From positions 5,766,001 through 5,830,000 of the forward strand of contig NZ_VFPG01000001.1 in NCBI RefSeq assembly GCF_006716565.1: a DNA stretch of 64,000 nucleotides, in the 5' to 3' direction. Below the pieces are notes generated by a model. The model was not told the origin of the DNA. It was given only the letters and a program-made list of their open reading frames with translations, and made no database searches. Below are positions 55,185-63,554 of the stretch, one piece after another (the stretch's first letter is position 1; every line of letters starts with the position of its first letter). Source of the DNA: Nocardia bhagyanarayanae (lineage in GTDB: Bacteria; Actinomycetota; Actinomycetes; Mycobacteriales; Mycobacteriaceae). Made by a program: the position numbers and the translations under genes.

Positions 55185-55963
55185 CGAAGTGGAAGCTCGA
55201 TGATCTCGAATTCGTCGTACTGTGGGAACGATTGCGCGAAGGCCTGCTGCCGCGGCCGTTCACCTTCATCAGCCGGATTCCGCTCGAACGCGACTATCAG
55301 CGGGCCCGCCACGACATTCGAGAACGGTTGCGCACCACGGTGTCCGCCGAACTCGAGCAGGCTCTGGATGTCGCCGCCCGCCCGGACATTCGAATCATCA
55401 TCCGCGGCGTCGATGCCACAAACCCCGACAATCCACACGGCAGCATTCGGATGCTCGCCGTGCGCCGCGGCGCGAACGGCTACCTACTTACTCAGCTGCC
55501 GGGCGAAACCATCCAGCACAGTGCGGGTTTCACGATCACCGAGTGCGATTCTCTGCGGCTGGCCGACGCGGTGGTGACCGCGCTGCCCGCCGCCGTCGCG
55601 GGTGCACACGACACCATCGCGCTGCCGACTCCCGACGAGACCAGCGACTACGACCAGCACTTCGCCTCGCCGCGGATATCGGCGGCCTGGCACGACACCG
55701 ACGAATCGGCAGCCCAGCGGATCCTGCGGCGACCCGCGACGCGAGTGGGGACCATCGAAATCGTCCAGGGCACTTCACGTTTCGGCCCGCGCGGCCGCCT
55801 GATCAGGCAACTCCAATGGCGGGACCTGTCCGACGATGGCCGCTACACGATCCCGAATCACCCGCCCTACACCGCCTACTCCGCCGACCCCGAACGGTTC
55901 ATCCGACTGATCAACATCGAGATCGCTGCCGTGGTATCGGCAATCAAAGAGCAGCGATCATGA
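55181..55963 (+). CDS. EspG, type VII secretion chaperone
   Basis: A 260-residue EspG-family protein. The N-terminal block WKLDDLEFVVLWERLREGLL is diagnostic of the group. EspG proteins bind the tips of PE/PPE or Esx-like substrates in the cytosol and deliver them to the matching ESX secretion machine. Here the substrate is presumably the protein encoded immediately upstream, with which it is coupled by ATGA. Confidence 0.88.
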   Translation: MTKWKLDDLEFVVLWERLREGLLPRPFTFISRIPLERDYQRARHDIRERLRTTVSAELEQALDVAARPDIRIIIRGVDATNPDNPHGSIRMLAVRRGANGYLLTQLPGETIQHSAGFTITECDSLRLADAVVTALPAAVAGAHDTIALPTPDETSDYDQHFASPRISAAWHDTDESAAQRILRRPATRVGTIEIVQGTSRFGPRGRLIRQLQWRDLSDDGRYTIPNHPPYTAYSADPERFIRLINIEIAAVVSAIKEQRS

Positions 55964-56062
55964 CCAACTCGTCCACGAACCAACTCGCCCAATGGCCAAG
56001 GACCCGGGCGGCCTGCGGACAAGCGCGTTTCAACGCATCCCACGCCCGACAAGGAGCCCTCG

Positions 56063-56608
56063 ATGTCCCGCACAGTGTCGTCCTCGGATCGCCGATTCGC
56101 GCGATCACGGCGCGCGGTCATGATCGCGTCGGTCGTATCCGCTTGCACCGCGCCGTCGGTCGCTTGTGATGCCACCGGAGATCCGGCTCCAGAGCACCTG
56201 CCCACCACCTCGGAACAGGTGCGCCGCGTCGCCGACAACGCCATGGACCGTTTCGATGCCGGCTGGCGCACTGGCGATTGGCAACCGTTCTTCGCCGTGC
56301 TGACCGACGAGTTCAGCTTCCGATTCCCCGAAGACCCCGCCCGCGGCGTCTTCACCGGCGCACAGGGACGACAGAAGATCGAGGAATGGGCACTGTTCCA
56401 CGCCCGCTCGGGCAACCGAGTCTCCGGCAACCGTATTCGCACCGACGTCGCCGGAACCCGAGTGATCTACGAATACGAATCCCACGGCACCTCCCCCACC
56501 ACGGCGGGATACCGCAACCGGGAGATCATCCTCGTGGAGATCCACGGCGACCGAATCAGCGCGCTGCACGAATACTGGGGCGACGCGCGGCCCACAACGC
56601 CAACCTGA
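56063..56608 (+). CDS. Secreted SnoaL/NTF2-like protein
   Basis: A 181-residue protein. The N-terminus RRFARSRRAVMIASVVSAC looks like a Tat or Sec signal, with VSAC as a possible lipobox. The mature part is a cystatin-like NTF2 fold (MDRFDAGWRTGDWQPFFAVL, IILVEIHGDRISALHEYWGD). ATG 56063 follows AAGGAG by seven bases. Function unknown; such proteins bind or cyclise small molecules. It is convergent with the TetR gene. Confidence 0.72.
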   Translation: MSRTVSSSDRRFARSRRAVMIASVVSACTAPSVACDATGDPAPEHLPTTSEQVRRVADNAMDRFDAGWRTGDWQPFFAVLTDEFSFRFPEDPARGVFTGAQGRQKIEEWALFHARSGNRVSGNRIRTDVAGTRVIYEYESHGTSPTTAGYRNREIILVEIHGDRISALHEYWGDARPTTPT

Positions 56609-56754
56609 CCGCCCACGGGCGCCAAGCCTGCGACAACGCCTGATCCAGCCCGATGACCGTCGCGGTCCACAGCAGCGTGACGGCCCGGCCTATCGGCTCA
56701 CCCGGCGCGGATGGCCGAGGCAAACTTGCCGGAGCGACGCTGCGTACCGGCCGC

Positions 56755-57405
56755 TCAGCGCGGCCCGGCGGTCGATCGATCGGACACGCGCGCGCCGGTC
56801 TTCGGCTCTTGGCACAGCCGGTCGAAGGCAGCCTCGATCGCGGTGAGCAGTCGGCTCGGGTCGTTGTCGGCCACAACGCGGCCGGCGAAGTAGCACGCCA
56901 TGCCGAGCTCGGCGGCAAGCGCCGCGACTTCGAGCCCCACACCTCGTTCGGTCAGTTCGGCGGTGATCCGGTCCACGTAACCACGTTGCTTGACGAGGCT
57001 GCGGGCGCGCAGTTCGGGCTGTTCGGCGATCAGCCGTTCGTAGGCGCGGTACTCCGACGGCCGTTGCACCAGCTGGGTGACGAACGCCAGGAGCAGCGCA
57101 CGCACATACGCCAGCGCGGCAGGCAGCGAGTCGCCGATCGGTCTGTCGTTCCACGTGTGCTCGACCTCGGCCAGGGCCGCCTCCAGATCGCGGCCGCTGT
57201 CGGCGAAGACCACTTCCTGTTTGTCACCGAAGTACCGGAAGAACGTCGCTCGGCCGACCTCCGCTCTAGCGGCAATGTCTGTGACGGTGACGAGGTCGAA
57301 CCCGCGTTCGGCGAACAAATCGTGCGCCGCCTCCACAATCGCCTCCCGTGCCCGCTGCTGCTTGCGCTCGCGCAGCGACATCTCGGGCTGATCCGAAGGT
57401 TCCAC
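56755..57405 (-). CDS. TetR-family regulator of the divergent secreted NTF2-like gene
   Basis: A 216-residue TetR protein with an intact helix-turn-helix (TVTDIAARAEVGRATFFRYF, given in part; GDKQEVVF follows). The C-terminal domain fits TetR_C of the AcrR kind. TAGAGT (57417-57412) lies six bases before GTG 57405, so it is likely leaderless. The palindrome at 57451-57468 lies between it and the divergent gene and is its likely operator. Confidence 0.87.
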   Translation of the reverse strand: MEPSDQPEMSLRERKQQRAREAIVEAAHDLFAERGFDLVTVTDIAARAEVGRATFFRYFGDKQEVVFADSGRDLEAALAEVEHTWNDRPIGDSLPAALAYVRALLLAFVTQLVQRPSEYRAYERLIAEQPELRARSLVKQRGYVDRITAELTERGVGLEVAALAAELGMACYFAGRVVADNDPSRLLTAIEAAFDRLCQEPKTGARVSDRSTAGPR

Positions 57406-57450
57406 GCGCCCACTCTAGCCAAGGTCGACCGAACCCAATATGATGATACT

Positions 57451-57468
57451 GAGTCTCAAATGAGACTC
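57451..57468. promoter_or_regulatory. TetR-type operator between divergent genes
   Basis: GAGTCTC (57451-57457), AAAT, GAGACTC (57462-57468): a perfect 7-bp inverted repeat. A TATGAT at 57440-57445 is a -10 box for the plus-strand gene, so the operator follows it. Confidence 0.75.
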
Positions 57469-57489
57469 GATATCTAGAGAGGTGCTGCA

Positions 57490-58002
57490 ATGCGCAAGCG
57501 TACAAACGTCGCCGTCGTCCTGAGTGCCCTGACAGTGATGGCCGGAGCAATGCTCGCCTTCGTGCCCTCGGCAGCGGCCGGTGGACCGGAGCAGCGGGCC
57601 GAGGAACAGACCCGCGCACTCCTCAACGCGTTCGAACGCAAAGACCTGAACGCCATCACCGAGAAGATCGCCCAGAACGCGACGATCACCGTCCCGCTTT
57701 CATTCACCGGCGCACCGGAACCCGCGGGTCATTTCGCCAACAAAGAAGAGGTCCTCGGCTACGTCAGCGGGGTGACCACGAACTTCCAGACCATCCGGTT
57801 CACCGACCTGCGAATCACGGTGACCGCGAAGGGAGAAACGACCTTCGCACAAGCCAACGGGGACTTCGTCACCGCCGACGGCCGCCCCTACCGCAACGTC
57901 TACATCTACCGTTTCGACTGGAAAGACGGCCTGATGGTGCACGCCGACGAATACGCCAACCCCATCACCCTGTGCGACATCTTCGAAAACCTCAACTGCT
58001 GA
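57490..58002 (+). CDS. Secreted NTF2-like protein under TetR control
   Basis: A 170-residue protein with a signal peptide (MRKRTNVAVVLSALTVMAGA, cleavage after SAAA-GG) and an NTF2-like body (EQTRALLNAFERKDLNAITE, YRNVYIYRFDWKDGLMVHAD). The C-terminal CDIFENLNC holds two cysteines. ATG 57490 follows AGAGGTG. Function unknown. Its neighbour at 56063 has the same fold but little sequence likeness. Confidence 0.75.
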   Translation: MRKRTNVAVVLSALTVMAGAMLAFVPSAAAGGPEQRAEEQTRALLNAFERKDLNAITEKIAQNATITVPLSFTGAPEPAGHFANKEEVLGYVSGVTTNFQTIRFTDLRITVTAKGETTFAQANGDFVTADGRPYRNVYIYRFDWKDGLMVHADEYANPITLCDIFENLNC

Positions 58003-58168
58003 AGCGTCTTACGCGCAACCCAGCAACGATGATCGAACTCCGCGCACCAGACAGGAACTGGGACACGCGGCCGATCAGGTCGTATCGCTGACCGAGCGTC
58101 CATGGCCCATGCAATCCTAGGTTCAGCACAACCACGACAGCGCGGTCTCGCTCGGCGAGGATATGGGC

Positions 58169-58969
58169 ATGATCCCGGTCCGCTCGAATATCCGTGATAT
58201 CGCCCGTGTTTCATGCATGACGACGGTGCTGCTGACCACCCTCGCTCTCACGACCGCCACCGGCTCCGCCGTGCAATCACCCACACCTGGGGGTCCGAGT
58301 GCACCTGTCGATACAGCACCAGCCGATCGGATCAATATCGACAGCCTCGCGGTGTCGGTATATCCCTCGCCGGGCACCCTCACTGGCGTCTCCGTCCATT
58401 TCGACCGTGCCAGTCGTACCGAAACCGGCCAGAAGCCCGCTGCCGCCAACCAATTCGTCTTCCTGTTCGACCGCTCCATCCGGCCGAACCCGCATCGATT
58501 CCCGAGCTGCTCGCGAGCGGTGCTCGCGACCAACGGAGTGGCAGCATGTCCAGCGGGATCCAAGGTCGGGACGGGTGTCGCCGACTTCTATCCCGAAGGC
58601 CGCGTCCAAGTCGTGGTTTTCAACACCGTCCACCCCAGCGGGGAATCCGGCGTGCTCATCACTATTCCGGCCACCGGCGCGATCCTGGAGAACACCTTCG
58701 AACCCGTCGCCGATGCTTATCGAGGCGAATATGGTTGGGGCTCGGACGAATTGCTGCCATCACCGCTGCCGCCGGATCAGCGTGGGGCCACCGTCCGGTT
58801 CCAGGTGTCTTTCGGTGCGACCTATACCGACGAACACGGCACCCACAGTTATCTCGAGTCCTTCGCGCTGCCCGGACAGCAGTTGCGGTTCGGACTCTGG
58901 AGCCGATTCGTGACCGGCCAGACCATACTGCCGACCGCGACCGCGCCCCGGCCTCTCCCTGTGCTGTAG
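58169..58969 (+). CDS. Secreted hypothetical protein
   Basis: A 266-residue protein with a signal-like N-terminus (VSCMTTVLLTTLALTTATGS) and then a beta-rich exported domain with two cysteines (RFPSCSRAVL, VAACPAGSK). ATG 58169 has GAGG eight bases upstream and is preferred to ATG 58163. It belongs to a type of secreted protein common in Nocardia and Mycobacterium; I cannot name a function. Confidence 0.6.
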   Translation: MIPVRSNIRDIARVSCMTTVLLTTLALTTATGSAVQSPTPGGPSAPVDTAPADRINIDSLAVSVYPSPGTLTGVSVHFDRASRTETGQKPAAANQFVFLFDRSIRPNPHRFPSCSRAVLATNGVAACPAGSKVGTGVADFYPEGRVQVVVFNTVHPSGESGVLITIPATGAILENTFEPVADAYRGEYGWGSDELLPSPLPPDQRGATVRFQVSFGATYTDEHGTHSYLESFALPGQQLRFGLWSRFVTGQTILPTATAPRPLPVL

Positions 58970-59003
58970 CGAAGGTCGGACGCCGAGCAGCCACCGGACA
59001 CGG

Positions 59004-59843
59004 TCACGGTTCGACCGCATCCCACAGTCCGCGCAGGACCTGACCTTCGCGCGACCCTCGTGCCGCGGTGTACACGAGCAGCATCTGATCGAAATCATCG
59101 GTGAGATAGGCGATCTCATATGACAGGGTCAGCCCGCCCAGCGTGGGATGCTCGAATCGCTTGAAGCCGTGGGACTTCGAGCGCACCATTTGACGATCCC
59201 ACTCCTGACGGAAGTCCGCGTTGTTGTCGCGCAGCTCCGCGATCAACTCCGTGAGTCGCGCATCATCGGGGTGTCGACCGGCAGAGTAGCGCAGGTGCCC
59301 GACGATCTCACGGACAATGAAATCCTGGTCGGGATAGTTGCTACGGACCGGCGAGTCCAGAAGGTGCAGGCGCGCGAGGTTGCGAGCATTGGAAGAGAGA
59401 AGTCCGAAGTCTGTGATCAGTCGAGTCGCCGGCTGATTCCAGGCAAGGATGTCCATCCGGTGGCCGATCACGAGTGCCGGTGCGGCGATCCAGTCCAACA
59501 GCTGATGCACACCGGCGCGAGCTTCCACGTGATCCTCCGCGGTCTGCTCGGCGCGAGGCGGACGCACCAGTCGAAACAGATGCTCGCGCTCTTGGCCGTC
59601 CAACCGCAGTGCTCGCGCGACAGCGTCGAGTACTGCGTCGGAGACGTTCGCGGTGCGACCTTGCTCGAATCGCACGTAGTAGTCGACACTCACGCCAGCG
59701 AGGTAGGCCACTTCCTCGCGCCGTAATCCCGGCACCCGTCGTCGACCACCCCCGTCGGTCAGCCCCATTTCCCGCGCACTCAGCCGAGCACGTCTGGAGA
59801 GCAGGAACTCCGTCAACGCCGAACCGTTCGCCACGCGTTCCAC
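59004..59843 (-). CDS. XRE-family regulator with MmyB-like ligand domain
   Basis: A 279-residue regulator of the same kind as those at 30795 and 52061: RRVPGLRREEVAYLAGVSVD, YYVRFEQGRTANVS and the MmyB-like LLDWIAAPALVIGHRMDILA. GTG 59843 is chosen; a GTG nine bases later is an alternative. It stands alone. The 274 bases upstream show no operator that I can support. Confidence 0.82.
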   Translation of the reverse strand: MERVANGSALTEFLLSRRARLSAREMGLTDGGGRRRVPGLRREEVAYLAGVSVDYYVRFEQGRTANVSDAVLDAVARALRLDGQEREHLFRLVRPPRAEQTAEDHVEARAGVHQLLDWIAAPALVIGHRMDILAWNQPATRLITDFGLLSSNARNLARLHLLDSPVRSNYPDQDFIVREIVGHLRYSAGRHPDDARLTELIAELRDNNADFRQEWDRQMVRSKSHGFKRFEHPTLGGLTLSYEIAYLTDDFDQMLLVYTAARGSREGQVLRGLWDAVEP

Positions 59844-60117
59844 CTTTCACGAGATCCTCCGCCCGCGGCCACCGATCGCACACCATGGCACCCGTCGATC
59901 GGCGATCTACGACCTCAGCGGTCTGTACCTACTGACGTTCGACCGGAACTGGCACGGCATCGTCGTAGACCCCGCGATGGCGGATTGTGGGTTCTGGCAT
60001 TCGACTTTAGTGAATCGAGCGATCGGGTTGTCTGGTGGCTCAACAGGATTCGCTCCCGGAGAAGGTCCGGCTGCGATCTGCCGCCTGGCGTTTGTTCATC
60101 TCGACTCTTCTGTCGAA

Positions 60118-60852
60118 TCAGAAGTTGCCGAGTTCCACGGCGGTCGCGTCGACGGCTGGTCCGCAGTTGTCGGGGAGGTGGTGTATCAAGAGGCTGACGG
60201 CCTCCGATGGGGTGTTCGCGTGTCCGATGGGTGATCGAGGTCTGGGTCCGATGATTTGGTAGGTTCCGTCGGACAGAGGAATGATCGCGGGGAGATCGTC
60301 GGTGAAAGGCTCTCGGGTGCAACGGCTAAGGCGCAACGACTCGTGGCTGGTGTAGGGGAAGAGCGTCCGTAGCCGGGGCTGGGCATAGGCCGCCTCGATC
60401 AAGTCGTGGTCGATATGGGGGGCTCGTGTTCGACGGTAGATCTTCCACTTGGTTTCGACGGGGTCGCCCCGCTCGTAGGCTTCGGCGAGTTCGCCGAACC
60501 GGACAAATGACGATGCGGCCTGTAACTCGCGCAGGCGAGACCCTGTCTGCCACAGGCCGATCGCTGCGGCCGAGGCGACCAGGTCAGCAGTGCTGCCGTG
60601 GGCCATCATGACGCCGCGTTCCCAGAAGTCCATGGTGAACCAGCGCTGTTCGCCGCCGAGGACGGTCGTCACGTGCCTGCGGTCGTCCCCGACACGGGTT
60701 GCGCAGTCCCACCAGCCGGGAGAGTTGGTCAGCGACGCTGTCAGCGTATAGCCGACGCGGTCGAGCTCGGCCTGCATCGCGGCCCGCAGGCTCCCGGCCA
60801 CCCCGACCTCGGGATACAGACGCACGATGTGTTGCCGCGGTTGCCGAGACAT
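60118..60852 (-). CDS. DUF6193-type protein
   Basis: A 244-residue soluble protein. It resembles the actinobacterial group annotated as DUF6193 natural-product biosynthesis proteins: the block GWWDCATRVGDDRRHVTTVL and FGELAEAYERGDPVETKW are what I recognise, with modest certainty. No enzyme activity is known to me for this family. ATG 60852 is chosen; ATG 60861 is possible. It is divergent from a small membrane-anchored protein, with about 107 bases between. Confidence 0.6.
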   Translation of the reverse strand: MSRQPRQHIVRLYPEVGVAGSLRAAMQAELDRVGYTLTASLTNSPGWWDCATRVGDDRRHVTTVLGGEQRWFTMDFWERGVMMAHGSTADLVASAAAIGLWQTGSRLRELQAASSFVRFGELAEAYERGDPVETKWKIYRRTRAPHIDHDLIEAAYAQPRLRTLFPYTSHESLRLSRCTREPFTDDLPAIIPLSDGTYQIIGPRPRSPIGHANTPSEAVSLLIHHLPDNCGPAVDATAVELGNF

Positions 60853-60959
60853 GACTTCCATTCTGCCGCTGCGATATCGACTTGCGCATGTGTGGATCGG
60901 GAAGTGCCGGCCTGTGAACCCGCTATTCGATCGGGACACGATGATGTTGACTGTCAGGC

Positions 60960-61295
60960 ATGTCCAACCCCAATGTTCCTGTAGCGCAACCAACCACGCA
61001 GTCACAGGCGATCGCACCAAGTGCCCGATCCAGCCACGGCCTGTTGGCGACCGCGATCGTGGTCGCCGGTCTCGGGGGTGGCATGTTGGCGTGGCACCCG
61101 TGGGATGAGAACACGGTGCAAGAGCCGCCGCCCAAAGACCCGCAGCGCATCACGATCCAACACGTCGGTGATCAGCGCGAGGCGGGAGGGGGTCCGGACT
61201 CGACACGACCGGTCTACTGCCTGACCAACGAGACCGGCGGCCTGTACTGCATCGTGATGCCCAACCGCTACACCATTATCGACAAACCACGCTGA
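60960..61295 (+). CDS. Small membrane-anchored protein
   Basis: A 111-residue protein with one N-terminal membrane helix (LLATAIVVAGLGGGMLAW) and an exported tail with two cysteines (VYCLTNETGGLYCIVMP). No family recognised. After its TGA stop the same frame stays open for another 84 codons (to 61547) and reads like ordinary protein. Confidence 0.55.
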   Translation: MSNPNVPVAQPTTQSQAIAPSARSSHGLLATAIVVAGLGGGMLAWHPWDENTVQEPPPKDPQRITIQHVGDQREAGGGPDSTRPVYCLTNETGGLYCIVMPNRYTIIDKPR

Positions 61296-61723
61296 GGCAG
61301 CGAGCCGCCCGCGAATTTCGTCCGAGCCGATTTCGCCTCCGGGCGTACGAATTTCACCGAACCGCGCCAGTGGGCTTCATCCTCGGCTGAATTCGATTGG
61401 GGCGCCGATGTTGCCAGGAAACCCGCGAATATCGAACCGCAGGATTGGGCCACCCGTAGTGGCGACGTCGGCGGCCCGTTGGAAATGATCGTGGACGCGG
61501 CCAGGCAACTGGGGCGCCAGCTCGCTGGACACGACGACTACTCCTGACCGGCCCGTGAGACGACGGATGCCCTCGACCGAGACGAACACCGTCCCTCACC
61601 CCGTGACGCAAACCAGTGATAGCCACGTCAATCGGCACACCCGAAGCCCTGAACGATGTTCCGTTTGCGAGCCGTTCCGAACCCTTTGCCGGTCGCTCGC
61701 CCGAAAATCGCGGCCACCGCACC
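61296..61723. other. Intergenic region holding an in-frame open continuation, 428 bases
   Basis: 61296-61547 is open in the frame of the preceding gene and encodes plausible protein (EFDWGADVARKPANIEPQDW, then DVGGPLEMIVDAARQLGRQL), with no usable start of its own. This could be a broken 3' half of the gene or a readthrough extension. The rest, 61548-61723, holds nothing I can support. Confidence 0.4.
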
Positions 61724-62308
61724 TCAGTGGCGGCGCAATCCTGCGATGAGAAGTTCGACCATGCGTCGCGCGTCGTAGCGGGGAGTGTTACCCGCGCCGA
61801 TGCACAGATTTCCGACGCCGCGCAAGAGCTCGTAAGCCTCCATGTCGGGGCGAATCTCGCCGGCCGCGGCAGCGGCGTCGAGCAGCTGGGTGCATACGGG
61901 GACGAGACGGTCGAGGAAATAGCTGTGCAAGGCCTCGAAGGTGGGGTCGCCGGACTGCAACGCCTCGGCCAGGCCGTGCTTGGTGACCAGGAAGTCTACG
62001 AAGAGGTTTATCCACCGCGCCAGGGCGGCGTGCGGCGTTTTGCTGTCGGCCAGCAGGGCCGGACCGGCCTCCGCGCATGCCTCGACCTGATGCTGGTAGA
62101 CGGCGACGATGAGATCGGCGCGCGTAGGGAAATGGCGATAGATCGTGCCGACGCCGACACCCGCGCGTGCGGCGATGTCGCGTACGGGGGCGTCGACGCC
62201 GGACGAGACGAAAGCCGCCGCGGCCGCGTCCAACAGTGTCTTTTCGTTACGCCGGGCGTCGGCCCGCTTCCGCGGGGCCGACGATCCCGATCCGCCGGTT
62301 TCGGCCAT
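61724..62308 (-). CDS. TetR-family regulator of the aldo-keto reductase
   Basis: A 194-residue TetR protein (VRDIAARAGVGVGTIYRHFP is the recognition region, followed by TRADLIVAVY). The C-terminal domain is TetR_C_33-like in length. ATG 62308 is the start that keeps the family N-terminus. It is divergent from the aldo-keto reductase gene, with two good palindromes between. Confidence 0.88.
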   Translation of the reverse strand: MAETGGSGSSAPRKRADARRNEKTLLDAAAAAFVSSGVDAPVRDIAARAGVGVGTIYRHFPTRADLIVAVYQHQVEACAEAGPALLADSKTPHAALARWINLFVDFLVTKHGLAEALQSGDPTFEALHSYFLDRLVPVCTQLLDAAAAAGEIRPDMEAYELLRGVGNLCIGAGNTPRYDARRMVELLIAGLRRH

Positions 62309-62341
62309 TACGCGACTACCTCCGTCACTCCGCTTGCCAAG

Positions 62342-62383
62342 CGGAACCATGTTCCGTATGTTGTTCGACGGAACAAGGTTCCG
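62342..62383. promoter_or_regulatory. Twin TetR operators of the aldo-keto reductase region
   Basis: CGGAAC-CAT-GTTCCG (62342-62356) and CGGAAC-AAG-GTTCCG (62369-62383) are two perfect 6-bp inverted repeats, centres 27 bases apart, in the divergent promoter region. They are the likely sites for the TetR protein next to them. Confidence 0.8.
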
Positions 62384-62453
62384 TTTGTTCAGGATGCCAG
62401 CACCGGCGATCCGAAGCCAACCCCCTCGCTCAACCTCTTGTGGAGGACACCTC

Positions 62454-63473
62454 ATGCAGTACCGCACCTTGGGCCGCACCGGCGTGCAGGTCCGCACCCT
62501 CGTGCTCGGCGCGATGAATTTCGGCAGTTTGGGACGCACTACTCAGGACGAGGCCACCGCCATGGTCGACGCGGCCGTGGACGCGGGGATCAATCTGATA
62601 GACACCGCCGACTGGTACAGCCAGGGAGAATCGGAGGAGATGGTCGGCAAGGCCATCGCGGGCCGCCGCGACGACCTCGTACTGGCCACGAAGGCGGCCA
62701 TGCCGATGAGCGACGAGCGCAACCACCGGGGCGGTTCGCGCCGCTGGTTGGTCACCGCCTTGGACAACAGCCTGCGCCGTCTCGGCGTCGACCATGTCGA
62801 TCTCTACCAGATCCACCGCTGGGACCCGAGCACCAGCGACGAGGAGACGCTGTCGGCGTTGACCGATCTACAGCGCGCGGGCAAGATTCGCTACTTCGGC
62901 TCCTCGACGTTCCCCGCGTACCGCATCGTGCAAGGACAGTGGGCGGCAAGAGAGAACCACCTGAGCCGTTACGTCACCGAGCAACCCTGCTACTCGATCC
63001 TGCAGCGCGGCATCGAGACTCACGTCCTACCCGTGACCGAGCAGTACGGGCTCGGCGTGCTGGCATGGAGCCCGCTGGCCTCGGGCTGGTTGTCGGGCGC
63101 GATTCGCGAGGACCGCCAAATCACCACGCACCGTTCATCGTTCATGCCGCAACGCTTCGACACGAGCATCCCGTCCAACCGGGCCAAAATGGCGGCCGTC
63201 GAACAGCTGGCCGAACTCGCCGACGCGTCCGGTCTGACGATGATCCAGCTCGCGCTCGGTTTCGTCACCGCACACCGCGCAGTGACCAGCGCGATCATCG
63301 GCCCCCGCACCATGGACCACCTGCGTTCGCAGCTCGCCGCCGCCGACACCGTGCTCTCCAGCGATGTGCTCGACGCGATCGACGCGATCGTCGCTCCCGG
63401 TGCCGACCTCGCTCCGGACGAGAAGCACGACACGCCCCCCGCCCTGCTCGACGCCACCCAGCGGCGTCGCTGA
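62454..63473 (+). CDS. Aldo/keto reductase
   Basis: A 339-residue (beta/alpha)8 reductase. The catalytic tetrad is visible: Asp and Tyr in LIDTADWYSQGESEE, Lys in VLATKAA, His in YQIHRWD. NADPH is the expected cofactor. GGAGG stands seven bases before ATG 62454. Regulation by the divergent TetR through the twin operators is likely. The substrate is unknown; aldehydes are typical. Confidence 0.9.
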   Translation: MQYRTLGRTGVQVRTLVLGAMNFGSLGRTTQDEATAMVDAAVDAGINLIDTADWYSQGESEEMVGKAIAGRRDDLVLATKAAMPMSDERNHRGGSRRWLVTALDNSLRRLGVDHVDLYQIHRWDPSTSDEETLSALTDLQRAGKIRYFGSSTFPAYRIVQGQWAARENHLSRYVTEQPCYSILQRGIETHVLPVTEQYGLGVLAWSPLASGWLSGAIREDRQITTHRSSFMPQRFDTSIPSNRAKMAAVEQLAELADASGLTMIQLALGFVTAHRAVTSAIIGPRTMDHLRSQLAAADTVLSSDVLDAIDAIVAPGADLAPDEKHDTPPALLDATQRRR

Positions 63474-63554
63474 TCGCCGGTCACAACCGAAAGAACTCGG
63501 GTCCCCTTGGGCCCGCTGCCATTGCGGCGGAGCGGGATTTGCAACGATGGTGGT

